A stretch of 64,000 nucleotides of DNA from Branchiostoma floridae (taxonomy: Eukaryota; Chordata; Leptocardii; Amphioxiformes; Branchiostomatidae): positions 14,110,067 to 14,174,066 of the forward strand of contig NC_049997.1 in assembly GCF_000003815.2 (NCBI RefSeq), in the 5' to 3' direction. The position numbers and the translations under genes are program-made. The notes under the pieces were generated by a model. That model worked only from the letters and a program-made list of their open reading frames with translations. It was not told the origin of the DNA and did no database searches. Below are positions 35,201-50,400 of this stretch, piece by piece (position 1 is the first letter of the stretch; each line of letters begins with the position of its first letter).

Positions 35201-38200
35201 AGGCGCATTGGCAGACATCTTCAAAGCCGTCTTCAGGTAACCTTTGTCAGTTTTCCTTCATTTGACAAATACTAACTTTTGGCGCGGACACATTTGTCGT
35301 ATGTCATCGTACTATTTTGATGCGGTAGAATTTTCTAGCAGGCTGTGGCAGAAACAACCGCTGACAAGATGTATGATAGCCTTTTTGGTAAGAAGTCAGC
35401 TGGATTTTGTATGACACATTTAACACCATTCCCCAAATACCCTTGGTTGTCGATTGTATGACCAGACCCATATCTACCAATGGACAAACAAAGCGGTACA
35501 AAACAGACTTACTTTTTTCATATATGATCCATTCATTTTATATTTTTACCAGGTTGCAGCAGGCAGTTGCCAAGATACTGGAAAACAAGAGAAAGATGGA
35601 AAACATTGTTTACCCTGGTGGTAAGTGGGCATTTCTTTACTGCATAGAATAGCAATATGCTGAGAGAGTAAGACCAAAATCTAACTACTACTGTTGTCCT
35701 ACATCTTCTGAAACGGAACCTACGATCTGGTACAAACTTAAGAATAGTTAGAAAGGAATTTATGATGGAAAAATACTTAAAATGAAAGCCGTATGGGTCC
35801 GAATAATATCTAAAGTTTTAAAACATTATCCGATGCAAAGATTTACCTAATTTTCAATCATTACTGACACATACACTGATCAAAGGTCAAAGGTGGCCGG
35901 AAGTTGGTACCTGCTGCCGTCCCGGTCAAACGTGATGCTTTCTTTATGCAGGTCATTTTCCGGACTGGTTCTACCCGCGGGCGATGGTGGAGGAAGCACG
36001 GGATAACCTGACCAATGGATATGCGGCCACTAAGACTGCTACAAGTGCCTGGCTAGTGCAGTCAAAGAAGGACCCCATCCGAGCATACACAGGCATCAAA
36101 GAAGTAAATACAATACCAAATGGTTATAGGATATGATTTGTAAATGACAGCATTGGTGATAACTCATTTCTAACATTTCAATGTTGTTGCTAACATTGCT
36201 TATTTCATTGTTATATATCGTAATAGAAGTACTTTATTTGCTAGTTGCAAAAACTCAAAGTAAAGGTAAGGAATACATTTTGGGGGCAATGTAAAGAGAA
36301 AACTATAGACAAAAACAAAACATTGACCGTCCATCCAAATACTGAAACAATGCATGAAACAATGTGAAAAATCTAATTAAAGATACTACATGAAGGTAAA
36401 ACATTTACTTGTTTCGGCCACAAGTGTATAATAAAGTTATAACAAGACAAACTCACCTTTATACTTCTGTGATTACTCCAGTCAAAACTGAGAAAGATCA
36501 TGGAGACTGAGCTGGAAAGTGTCATCACCAAGCTGAAGGAGCCGCTTGAACCACTGTTGACTCTCGCTGACCAGTTTCTCACCGTCTACAACAGTGGCAT
36601 GAATATCATCAATGCTGTCAAGGAAGGATACACCCTGCTGAATGAACAGTAAATTCATTTTTTACAAATTATGACTTTTTGACTTGCTAGTATTGTTTCA
36701 AAACATTGTTATTCGACAACAACGAGTACCCACCTGTACCACATTGTTAAAAACAATGTTATTCAACATGAGAGTACCGATGTGTACCACATTGCTTTTA
36801 ATCTATTCTATCTATTTCAATTTTATTACTTGCAATCATTTTTTGAGCAAGAATAAATTTGTTATTATGTAAATGTTGTGTCGTTAGAGAGAAGAGAGAG
36901 GAGAAAGAAAGAGTAAGAAAAAGAAGAAAGAATAACACACGAAGAGAAAGAAGATACGCTAAGAGTGTTTATTTGAGTTTATTGACAAATACAAGTACTA
37001 CACATTTCACTTTTTTGTTGTTGTGCTACATTCGTTCGTTTTGTATTATCTAGCATACTTGTTTTTCAATGAAAACGTTTTGTCCTTCAACAGATACCTG
37101 AAGGTGATGGGCATGTACCAGAGTCTGTTTGGTGCCAGGGCTCACGTGAAGTTCAAGAGGAAGATGAACCTAGAGAGGGGTGGTGGTTGCCCTGGTGGTT
37201 TCTTTCCAACCACTCATAACGGAAAGTACGGTGACCGGAAGGGCGTTGACCTCGAAGCCGCTGTGGGCGATAAGGTAATAGTCTTCAACTGCTTAATGAT
37301 TTTTATGTATTGGGTATTAAAAGTGGTGTCTTTTAACCTCCCTGCTGCTTACTCTGGTAACCAATACAAACTCGTTGTAAAATGGCTGCCTTAGTTGGCT
37401 GAAGGGAAAAAGACATGCTTGCTCTTTGATGACGTATAAATTTCTTTTCATAAGCAATTGTGACTGTTTGATGAACAGTTTAATCTACCATTAATGTAAT
37501 GTCTTATAAAGAAATATTATACTGTATCAAGAAAAGAAACATTGATCAATCAATAAGTTGACCAGTCATACAATCTACCAAAAAGAACACAGAACATATC
37601 AACGCATTGCCAACTAATCAGTAGCTGACTCGTCGAACAAGTTAGACCCTCTATATATTGTCAGGTGATTGCAGAGTTTTGTGACAAGGATATTGACACC
37701 ACAATGCTAATTAAAAGCTTTAACACTTTTTTTGCCCTTATTTGCATTCACTGGGACATTTGTCCTTAAAATCAAACCACACATCGCCATGGTACAGTTT
37801 TTAAACCCTACTCTTGTTTGGGTTTTCTGTAGGTGTATTCCCCATTTACAGGAACTTTGGAAAGGATAAGCAGCACAGCAGTGCGCATCAACTGCACAGG
37901 AGCTTCCGTAGCTGGGCTGACGGCCTATGTGGAGAACATTCAGCTGAAGTCTGATGTCTTTGCAGACATCACTGCCAAAACAGCAGAGGTAGAGAAACCT
38001 TTGTTTTATTGCATTTCATTCCTATGGTTGAGTGCCTCATAGGGTAACACCAGATTTGTAAGGATACAAGGTTTATTTGATTCACTTACTCAGGGATGGA
38101 ACCTGTTTCTATATGTGTGGTGGGTTCTTTAAGTTGCTCAAGGTGTACCTCTTGTTAAGCAGGGAAAGTGATGGAAAGTGTGTTTCCCAAGAAACCATAA

Positions 38201-41200
38201 GAATCTGTTAGGGATTCAAACCCAGTACCTCCGGGTTAAGGTAAAAAAAAACCTATCCGTAAGGCAGATATGCCAAGTATATCTTTGTTGCAATGGTACA
38301 TTATGTGTAATGTAGTACCCGTTTTAAGTACTGCTTTTAACTGAATGGTTTAGACAATGGATAAAAGGACTTTTTTTGCACTGTTCTGTATAAAATAAGT
38401 TTTTGCCACTAGAAAACTATTCTACTGGCAGTTAATGTTATATATAAATCATTGCCCCCCTCCTCCTATAGTGACTGTAAAAGTGTGGCCTAAAGACTAT
38501 AGAAACGGAAACGGGCACTACCATATATGCCCTGAACAAAAATTAGAATTGATACCCCATACAGTGTTTCAGTTACAATTTGATATTTACTGTTCCAGGT
38601 GACTGGAGGTCAAGACATAGGAACAGTGGTGACTTCAGGATGTAACAACCACATCCACTTTGCCATCAAGAAAGGCACAGGCTACCTGGACCCTACCAAG
38701 TTCCTGGAGCCAAGGGGGATCCAGATACCAACCTGGGTACAAGACTGTGATGACTACAAGCTGGTCTGGAAGGTGGGATAGAATATCTTGACGTAATTTT
38801 TTTGGGTAGTGTTTGTATGTGTGTAACGTTACTACAGTCAAACCTGTCTATAGTGGCCACTCCTGGTCTCTATGCAAAGGTGGCCGCTAATACAGGTTTG
38901 ACTGTATTTTTATTTATATAACTCATGAAGCTATGGAACCTGATGTATCGTCATGAAGTTTGATATGTGGTTAGGTCCTGGCCAATCAAAAGATATGATA
39001 TGATAAGGGCCCCTGGTGGCTTTTCTTGGTACTACAGTAGAATGTCCATTGTAACAGTTTTGTATCTTATTTCTAGACAAGCCTTTTTATACTGCATTTT
39101 TCTATCAACTAAAGACCACTGCAACATGCATGCTAAAAACACATTCTGTTCATACACCATAAAGTCATCCATATACTACCAAAAGGGTTATCATGTTCTG
39201 GAAGTCGACCATGTTCCATGATTGTGACTTTGAGACTTTATTGTTTCTCCAGCTGAAGACCATTGCAGCAGGATCAGTGGTGGGCCTGGCAGGAAAACAG
39301 CAGAAGGACACGACTCCGGGGAGAACCGCCACCAAACCAGACACCTCCAACCTGAAGGGGAAGATGTCCTCACGGAGGGGCAGGAGGAAACGGTCTGCCA
39401 TCAACACCAACGCAGGTTGGTGCCATCAACCCTGTCACTTAACTCAGAAAGGCTGCAGCTACACTTGTAATGTGAGCTTGTACGAGTTTGCTCAGTGCAA
39501 GGCCATTGACCACTTCTAGGCACTAAACTATGCTCACTGTAGCAGCATCTCTTCTTCCTAAGTCAGAAACAATGAGCAGTAAGTTTGACTAACTGACTCA
39601 ATAGGCAAAGCAGGGCTGCACAGGAAATGCCCGAGCCCATTTAGGTAGGTCATGTGTAAATTGTGTTTAAAGTAGTCGTGTGTCAATTATCATTTTCTGG
39701 TTACTTGTGCATTTCTCTCCGTCTTTAAATGGTTGCCTCTCCAAAATCAGTGTAACGTATCCTAACACTTCCCAACAGATGAATAAAAAATGTTAAATTT
39801 GAGCATGATGCAAGGTATAAGTGGAAGGGAGCTGGTTTCAATATTGTCATGTCCAATTAAGTTTTGTCTGCCGAGTAAATGCCATCATAACATTAGGAAG
39901 GAGTTGCTGTCCCTGGTGCTGAAAAATGTATTGTTGTCAAAACACCATTTCCTTGGTACCACATCACTTTTGTATTTGGACATAAACATATCTTTGAAAA
40001 AAAAACAGCTGTTACACTATATTCAGTTACATATATGCAACACCTGTGATGTGTGGCATGGCGAAGTCTTAAAATTTTGTGGTATCCTCGACTTTATGGT
40101 AGAAACAATAGCAGCATGTGTTTCCAGCTGTGATGAGTTTGAAGCTGTGAACTGAAAAATACTACAAATATTTCTGGACTTACGGTGTTTGATTACAGTG
40201 TTTGATTTGGTTTCTACAGCAACGGCCAGCAAGTACGGTTTCCCAGCAGTCAATGCTTCAGGTCCCTCCAGCCTCTTTAATATCAACAACCTGAAGGTCG
40301 GACACGTGTTGGACTTCCTGGATGAGCTGGGCATGACTGAGAGCAAGGCCAGCCTGCAGCAAGTGGCTGATGACCTGAAGGTAAGGATGTCGTAAAACCT
40401 CCTTAATGAATATTCTGTAACAGTGGGGGGTTTAGGTAGCGTCAAACTTCAGCCGGACTCGGCTGATCAGCCTTTTCTAGCGCAGTGGTTTCTCTGCTGG
40501 GTTGTAATCTGCCGACCCGGGTTCGATCCCTGGTGTCGGCATGTTTGTTTCTTCCTGTTCTTACTTGCCCCCGTATTTCTACAATTCTAAGATGATGGCA
40601 TTGAATAAAGTATTCCTTTCAACAAAGTTGAGAGGAAACAAAGGAAATTTGTATGAGATAACAAACATGTTTGAGATAACAGATAAGAGTTCTATCGTCC
40701 ATTACTTCATTTTTGTTTACATAACCAGTAAAGTGCTTCAAGATGTAACACTAGTTTTGTGCAGTGAGTACAGGATGTGTAAGTACCGGTATCATACCAA
40801 CTATAAATTTTGAAACCTTTAGATTATAAGTCAACACCCTTAACTACATGACCAGTATTTTGTGCCAACCAAGAGGCATAAGAGTTAATTTAAAAGCAAT
40901 ATCAGTACAAACTGTCTCAGTTTGATCCACCACAGATGTAACTTCTTACATGTACATTCAGTGCTTCTTCATACATGTATGTCATAAACATAGCAAGATG
41001 TTTTACCTGTTTTGATAGGGAACTCTTTCACTAAATGACTAATAGATTTGAAAACTGACAGTTAACTGTTCCCTACTGAACTTTAGGCACTTCTGGATTC
41101 GAAACCCTGCGAGCGCCCGGAGTCGATGACCGAGGCACAGCTGAGGATGGAGCTGCAGCTCCGAGGACAGAACAGCACGGGCAGCCGACCGATACTCGTA

Positions 41201-44200
41201 GAGAAGATGAGGAAGTCTGATGTGGATAGTAAGTCTTACAATACGATGATTTTGTCTTTAAATTCAATTTTTCTTGAAGAGTATAGAATCTAAGGACTCA
41301 GAAAACTTGGGCAGGACTCCAGACCTTCTTCAGAATTAACACCAATTCACCTTTATCTGTAGGGTAACATATATTCCCTGTTCTTAGTATAGGGTTTAGT
41401 TAGGGATATCAAGTCGAAAAACGGTGGTTTCAAATTGCAACATTTTCAACATATTTCAGTTTGAAACCACCGCCCATCATCTGGCTATCCCTTAATACCC
41501 GGGTCTTTAAAAACAAATATAGGAAACCCCATGGATAAAGGTGAACTAGCGTTATATTCGTTTAGAGAAAAGTTTAAGTTTTTTTGAGCTGTTATTCTTT
41601 TGTGTTGAAGGAAAGTTTGACTCTGTTAGAGTGGATTATGTTGCATGGATATTGACCACCATTTTTTTTTCTGTTTCAAATTACAGCAATTTATGACATG
41701 AAATTTATGATTTTTTTAAAAAGATAGTCTAGGCATAATGTCTGTTAACTGTGTTAAATGTATTGTGTTATTCTCATAATTGTTGTGAATATGTCTTTTA
41801 CAGTGTGTCCTTTCCTGACATTGTCAGTGCCCAGTAATGTCTATTGTAAGTTCTCGGACCTGTGTCTGGGACTGACATGCTGTGTGGATATGAAGGTACG
41901 TTAATATTCTGATTTCATAGACAAAGAGATAATGAAATAATTTTGTTGCAAAACTATTCTCTAATGCTTATAACAAACAAAGCAAAGTAGTTGTATACCT
42001 GATGTGTATACTTAACAGAGAAGGAAAATGATATAAAAAAATAATCTATTATTAAGGAAGAAGAACTTTATTAGAAGAACTTTATTGCACGACAAATAAT
42101 ATTGTACATGGTACAATGTATGGCAACGACTATTACACAAAGTACAAAATATATGATTGTATAGAATAGAACTTGACATTATAATTAACGTAACGGTTAA
42201 ATGAAATGATGAACAGATGGCACACAAGGAGTTTTTGCTAACTCTAAAGAATCTTAAAGATTTTGTATTTCTTATACTGTTCATCAACTATTTGTATCAT
42301 CTTGTAAAACTTATTTTAGAAGGAAAGTTCTTCTGCGATACCAAGAAAACTGCAATTAAAATTTTTGAAATACATGATTCATTTCTTTGAGATGTCAAAA
42401 CTAAATATAAAAAAAAAAACAATATAGCAATTCATCCAGGCACAGCTTCTATAGTTACAGTACATGTATGCTGTTGAACCATAAACAAAATCACACAAAA
42501 AAAGTTGCCTGTGACACTACTTTCAAACTGATAACACATCGAGATGACATGCGTAAGACATTCTTTATTTTTCTTTATCTTCAGATGTGGAAGTTCCGTA
42601 AGTCCATCAAAGCCTACGCTGTCTTCAACATCACTGACTTCACGTTCTACATGGGGATAGAGACAGCAGGGGTCGAACCCTTCAGATATCAGTACAAGGT
42701 GGCTGACGCATTCTGGGGTAAGACATTACAGCAATATGTACTATAGTTGAACCAACTCTTTTCTATGTAACATCCTGCAGGGAACACTAGTCACAAATGA
42801 AGATGATTACTATGATAGGCTATCTGAGTGAAGATTGACATTATTAAATCTCAAAACATGGGATGTTCTAAGACATAACTAGACAGCTTCTCTCGAACTC
42901 TATGAAGAGTGTATTTGGGGATGATTAGAGCTTTATCATAATCAAATGAAGGCACAAACTAACAGACAAAAACCAGGTATATGTTTCGTGTATGAGTTAA
43001 TTACAACAGTACTGTAAATGTCATACAGTAACTTAATTTTCTGATATTTAAGGTAATGATGCTTGAGCAAGCAAATGGGCTAAGTTGCAATACTTGTAAA
43101 TAATCAGGTCTACACTATTATGCTCGGCATGTAACGCTAGTTCACCTTTATCTGCCGGGTAACCTATATCCGTTGCTGTCAGAAATGGGTATATAGGGGT
43201 ATTAAGTCGACGGACGAGAGTTTCAAACTACAATATTTTGAATATATTAACGGGAGGTGCCCCAACACGGTACGCTTTTTCTTGCGCTCAAACTCATGGC
43301 GCTCCATCGCTAGTTGCCTGAGAGTGGTCAAATTTTGATGACTGAATTTTTTACACATAGATTTGAACCACATACTTGAATAAGAAATGCATTCATGTGG
43401 TTCATGAACCTTTCGCGCTGCGTGTTACAAGCGGCAAACACTGTGAGACAATTTCGTGTATGTAACCTTCCAATTTTGTGCTACGATGGACAGTGTGCCT
43501 ACCTTGGTACGCTTTTTTACATTTTGCTCTCTTCAGAAGTATACTTGGAATGCAAATTAAAGCTGTGTGCATGGACTTGGTTTATTTACCTTTGTAATCA
43601 GCATAGTCAGTGGCAACAAACACGGTGTACTTATGGATAATAAGATCAGCAAAAAATTCGTACCGTCTTACGACGGGAACCATCTTAGGGCGGCCCCCGT
43701 TACATTTTGAAATCACCGTTCGTCCAGTTGATATCCTTTTATACCGTGTTGATAAACACAACGAATATAAGTTACCCTGCAGATAAAGGTGAACTAATGT
43801 TAACTTTAATAAGATTAAAAGTTGTATTTTGTATAATTTGAAGTCTTGACTGTATATTCTATGTTCTTCAGGTATACAAAAAGAGATAGCCACTCCGTTA
43901 ACAATTGACTTCACTGGTGAGGACCCAATGAACCTGAAAATGAGGTAAGCTGTGCACTCTTTCTTTTTGGGCTTGTTATATGTCTTATTCAAATATCTCT
44001 TAACATCAAATGCAAAAGTTGAAAAATGAACAAAATTGACTGTATGGTTGCATCAGTGCAATCCCAAGTAATAATGTCAACTCAAAAAGGCTGTCATTGG
44101 TAATGTAATGGTTATAATTTGGATCCATCTGCAAGCATGTTGGCAGTTACAGCAGCAGAATGTTGGTATATAGTGACTTGGCTTATTTCTTAACGGGCAC

Positions 44201-44437
44201 ATTCAATACAATACAATGTTAAACTAGAAAGGTAATATTTGCAAGCAAATACAGAATGTTACCTTCACATGGTTTGGTCTAGCATTTCTACCTGGAAGGG
44301 TAAACTGATTAAGTTGCAGATGTTGACACAGGATAAGTCAAGACATGCAAGAAGGTACAAATAAATTTTGATGATTATTTTCACTCCGCGTACCGTAGGT
44401 ACGCTTCGAGTGAAAATATTGTTTTCATACGGTTTCT

Positions 44438-44468
<31 letters not shown>

Positions 44469-47400
44469 CCTGTCGCGACCTTTAAAGTGATTCCTCTCCG
44501 TCGTTCCTGGACCAAATGGCCTGAAATTTGGCACAAGGGTACAGTGGACCAATACCCAGACCCGTTTTTCTCATTTTTTTGATAGATACCTTTACAATGA
44601 TTTTAGGGATGTTTTAAGGTCATTTTCTGGCCCGGCTGTATATTCATGTCTCCCGTGCCCAGGTATTACGTCCAGATGACTTGAAAGTTGGTATGATACT
44701 GCGTGAGATACTTATTAAAAGGACCCCGGTATTATTTTTGGCCAAACATCACTTCAAAATCATTTAAAAGCCAATTTGGCGGGGTATCTTCGCATATTTT
44801 CACCGAGCTCGCGTTTCGCGCGTGTAACCATATATGGTCACGTTTGCACGTGCGTCCGTTGCACCATATATGGTTATGGACGTTTCCGCGCGTGACGTAA
44901 GCTGTTTACCTGCAGCTGTGCATTGTGGCTAATTGAATTTAGAAGGGAACCAATATGCGCCCGACACTTAGCGGAAGCGATGACCTGATTGGTCAGCTCG
45001 GGTACAGCCAATGAGGAAGGGTTTTTCAACTTAGCGGCTGGGAGTACATATATGTCGCCGGGAAGAAGTCCGTTAAAAGTAAGTGAAAAATTGTACTGTT
45101 TATCTTAAAATTGGCAACAATACACAAATGCAGTAACAAGTTTGGGTAACTTGTCGTCGTTATTGTGCAGTTTTTGTTTGATTTACCCACGTTTAGAGTG
45201 TCTGGATAAGCGATACCGTAGCGTCAGAATGCCGCGGTAAGTGGGAGCGCATGCATGGAATATTGTTGCGCTTTGCAGTGACTGATGAGACAGTACTAGT
45301 ATTGTATCATCAAGCTTTATTGACACGACAAAAAGTACAGTCAATTTTGTATGGCCAACTTTAAACTGCAACGAAAAAAGAAAGAATACAGAGTATATCT
45401 TACAATTCTACTAATTAAACATTATGATATGATTCTACTAATTATCGGTGAAAAGTGTACAGTAGTTCTCTTCCATAGTAACGTTATATGATAGTACAGA
45501 TTTTCAAGGGCAAATCTACTAGTACAAACGTTACACTATGTTGTGAATTGTCCATTCAGGTTGGTTGTACAAGAATATATGTAATCAGGTGTGGCTTTTT
45601 TTCTAATCAACAAACAAAAAGGATCTCCTTTTATTCTGGGTGGCAGTACAGGAATTACACAAAGGAAATACTAATTATTGTATTCTATTCTATTTTCTAC
45701 TGGAGGAAGAGGATACACCACCAGGACTGTTGTGCAGACAGGTGGGGTTGTGCCTTGATAGAGGGTGTCAATTTGACAGTGCTAAATTCATTATTGGTCG
45801 GGTGCTGGAACTCAACTAATTCCACAAAGTCTGGCCTGTCAGAGAACACAATAGTCAACTGGCTACAAAGGTGGCATCAACAGACACCAAGGAGAGGATA
45901 GCAAAGTCACGTACAAGAAGTGTTACTGTGACAGAAACACCAGCTTTATGTATGATTAGGCTATTTGGGACAATATTGTAACTATTAAACTAAGTGACAA
46001 TTAGAGATATTATTATACCAACCATGAGTTCAAACATTGTATTTCATGACAGACATGAATACGTTTTTATGACTTTTCAGACACCACGTCATGGTATATG
46101 CTGTGTAATTTAGTAATGCACTGTAGTACAAACAGTTAATCAGAATAATTAGATAATCATGAACTGATTAGTTTATGTGGAAAATAAATGGGACGTTAAG
46201 TTTATAACAGACGTATAATAACTGCAATTGCTGCATCCTTTTTTCAGACAAAAGGCATGCAAAACATTTAGATATGCAAAACAGACTCCGTGCAAACATA
46301 CAGTCGCTAATTAGCTTTGTTCATCAATATAATGTATTAGCTGATTAACTCTTAGTATAAAAACAGAATGCGATCCTTTTTGTCTGAATACAATGTGCAT
46401 ACATTTATATGTATTTGTAATGATAATGTAATTGCAGTGCAGCCATGATATCCAATTGGATTTTTTTTTAAATTGCACTTCGCTAAAAACGGCTAATAAG
46501 CATATCTTGGTAAAGAGTTAAAAGTGTAGTGCAGTTTGGTGATGTCTGCTTGTATGAAGATTAGTTATGCTTGTGACAACCTTGAATAAGTGCAGTAATT
46601 GCCCTTGCCTTGTGTAAATGAGCAGGAAAACTTTAATCATAACCACGCTATTGTCTGCTGTGGGTACGTAATACAAGGAGAGGATAGCAAAGTCACGTAC
46701 AAGAAGTGTTACTGTGACAGAAACACCAGCTTTATGTATGATTAGGCTATTTGGGACAATATTGTAACTATTAAACTAAGTGACAATTAGAGATATTTAG
46801 GGTCGCATAACGTGTTGCATCAGTAGAAAATTTCCGTTTGTGACATTATTTTTTTTTCTTGAAGTAAAACGGTGCTTGCTTTGTTAATGTGTGAAACATT
46901 AGCATGCTGTGTGCGTGTTGTAATAAAGAAATAAAAGTTTGATTACCGTACAGTACTCACATTGGATTTTTCAAGTTCAATTTTGGATCAAGTCCATTTT
47001 TGCATAAAGGGGAGAGCGGAGTGAAAATAGCTGAATTTGCTCCTAAGCAAATACCGGCCTTTCTAGTTTTTATCTGTAACGTTATACATCTTGAATAATG
47101 AACACAACGTCCAATAGTGTTCCAAACAGGGTTTCTCATCATCATCTCATCACATCCCCATAGCTACAAGCCACAGGGGCAGTCTGTCTGTCCAAAAAGG
47201 TTATCCATTTCTGACGGTCGTCAACAGGGTTTACTCGACGACATTTAGCGTGTCGTCTGCGGGAGCGTCAAGGCCTATGAATTTTTTCGGCTTGGGAGGT
47301 CCAGGGAGAAATTTCTTGGCTTGCGGAGAGAGGGCCATGGAAAAAAAACTGGCTTCCTTCAACAATATGTATTCAAATGTTTAAAAAAACAAAGCTTTGA

Positions 47401-50400
47401 ATCACTTGGGAAATTCATATTCTCTGTCTCTGACTTGGTGCAGAACGCGAGCCGCGAAGTTCAGTTGATAACATAAGAATAAGTTTAATTTTGCGCTTTC
47501 CGTCATTGTTGACGAACAAACTCGGCGCGTAAGTATAGACAAATTTTGCAAAAATCTCTAAAAAATCAGCGGATGTTTGCGGACGGTGCTGACTTTGATG
47601 ATAATTCCTAACGCGCGCCGGCGGCGAGAGAGAAGCGAGAAGCGACTGGTCGAACCCAGTCGGTGCCGCGCCCCTCCCCCTAATGTTCTGGTCAGTCGCA
47701 TCGTGCTAGCGCCGATGTTTTTGTCGTCATTTTCCCGGCCCCGATTAACTCAGTTGTTGCTACCATAGAAGTAAAAAAAAATCGAACAATATGTGAAATT
47801 AGATAAGGTACTTTCAAAATAGTCTCCTGTAAGCCGATCGGACCTCATATGCTTGCGCTCTATACGGGGGCGGGACCCTACATGAAACGTGACAAATTGG
47901 TGTGCTTTTGATTCTTTAATTGACTGCTTATAAAATATGGACCGAATCTACCGGTGTCATCATGTTGCACCACATTTGGGCTGACCATCTATGAAAATTA
48001 AGATGTCGAAGATATTTCCCAAAAGGTAGGCAGAGATTTGTTGATATTGGCGGTGTTGTTTTTTTCGTAATGATTTTCTTAGTCGGACCATCGCAAACAG
48101 TGCATTCAGTCCCTTTCCCCGTGAAAACATCAGCTAGATTGTGCTAGATACAGCCTCACATGAGGCAAGAAGTACATACAGTCACAATTTTATTGTCAAA
48201 TATTATAGAATTGAATTCTCGTTTCTATCTACTTGAATTAGACTAACTTCTGAAGAGAGCGAAATTAAAACAAGCGTACCAAGTTACGGCACACTGCGTA
48301 GCACAAAATCGGAAGGTACATTCACAAAAACGTCTCACAGAGTTTGCCGCTTGTACAACGCAGCGCGAAGGGTTCTCCTCAGCATGCTCAGTCACACTTT
48401 TACGTTTTCTATGAACCATATACCCAGTGTGAAATCGAATGTTACACATATCCTGTTTATGTCGCAGTAAGAGCGCAGCGCGATCGCCGTCTTGTGGAAA
48501 TTTCGAAAGGGGGCCTTACCAACTACTGTAAATCGCACAAATTCACAGAAACAGCTGATTAGCGTAATCGCTAAAATTGCCACAAATCTATTATATTCGT
48601 TCACGTCCCGCAGTTGCCGGACACTCTCAGAGCAGAAATTGATATGGCTACCCCTGCACACTGCAAGTGATCTTCACAGTACGCAGCACATCTCCGCTAT
48701 GCTTCCTGTCACAGTCAATCTGTGTAAATTCATTCATATTTTGAACGACCCAATCATTTTTTCAGAGCCCGCAATTCATATTTCATAAATTTCTTTTATT
48801 TTTAGCAAACAATTTTGATTTACGTTTGATGTACGTAGTTTGTTTATGCCCTCATTATCAATACGTGCCGCAGTCGGTACACTTCAAACCCGTCCGCCTG
48901 TCAATCATGCAAACTTCAAGGGGTTAGGTTTCTGCTACACTTAACTTTCGCGTTGGCTTATGCTGATTTGTGCCTGGGGATTTGTGCTGTGCCGGCCACT
49001 CCCACCGTGTATAAAGCTGTAAGTAGATTTATTGTAATTCACCCAGACTTCGTTTCCGTGCTCCACTTGCTTGCTGGGGACCAACGCAGCGCTGTGGTAA
49101 CTTACATGATAAACAACAAGGTGAAAGGAATGACCGTGACCTAACATGGGGAGGGCGTTCCACGCTGCAGTTAATCGTGTTTGTTCAGGTCAGTTTAATA
49201 GCGAAATAAACTCATCAAGTCCATCGTTTGTGTTGCACATACCTTTATGTCTCAGGCGTAAAACTTTGAGTTTGCATGACGATCGTTATGCATGTTTTTT
49301 TTATGTAACAGCCGGCAACACGCAGTGACCTTGCGTCTAACGTAGTCATGTGTTGTTGTTTTTTTGCTCAAATGTTCTTGTTGACTCAAAAATCGGTTAA
49401 CTACAACCGTGACACCAATCCGTGTTTCATTTAGACGACAGCTCTATGTATGAACTTGAAAAACGAACAGGTCTCGCTACATTTTTATGATTAACGTTAT
49501 ATGCCAGTTACTTATCATGTCAGGAGACATCCAAAGAAATCACCACATACACGTAACGTTAACGTTACCACAGTTGTCGGCCTGTCTGAGAAAATTGCAG
49601 TAGTGCTCTGAATGCGTTTGTTCACCAAATTATCGCGTGTGTAACGTTACGCACGAGTGCTGGCGTACTACATATCGTGTGTGTTCTCGATTCTACGTAA
49701 CTCAAACACAACATCAACATAGAATCCGAACAATGTTTGGATGGCTCAGAGTTAAACTGACTTGTGCAGGTAGCAAAACCTTTAGCTTAAACAAAATCAA
49801 GAAAAGTATCGAAACAAATGCTTAGATTTGACTCGATATAGACCTTAGCCGAGACACATTATACTTTGGGGGCATTAAATTTCATTCTGCCTGCCCTCAA
49901 TTTCCTTGAAGTTGATATACTAGTATGCAAAAGGTGCCGATATTCGGCAAAATAAAGTCAAAGCTCTGTGAATTTCTTGATCCGATTTATTACTTCTTGG
50001 TAAAATGAATTCCACAAATCATTCAGAGGACGGCTTCTGCCTCAATTCAGGCCGTCCAAAGCAAGATGAAGTCATCATTTGACGGGCGGACACTTCCGTG
50101 TTGCGTAGTGGCGGTCGTTGACCTCGTTCGAACACCATGTTCCATAACTCCCGGGCGGGTTCCATAGCTACCGGTCGTTGACCTCGGGTCTTTGGAACGT
50201 GGTTCTGATGTTCTATGGGGGCTCGAAAGTTCGATTTTGTGTTAAAATTGCTAGTTTTTTCACCCTTTTTTGCCCCATAAAATCATTTTTTGGTGTCTTT
50301 GGGGGACCAAATGACCAAGGTGCAGTGTCTTATGTGCAGACCTACCAGCTTGCTGAATTACGAGATATTCCAAGGTCTAGTTTTGGAGATATTCATGTTT

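Noticed and set aside
40470-40541. A functional tRNA-Thr
   Set aside because: The 5' acceptor strand and anticodon stem do not pair properly, although boxes A and B and the T arm are good. A SINE head or pseudogene fits better.
45488-45901. 137-residue open frame in intron 32 as a nested gene or transposase
   Set aside because: It has no recognisable domain, no good exon borders, and ends in the 124-bp direct repeat. A transposon fragment is possible but cannot be supported.
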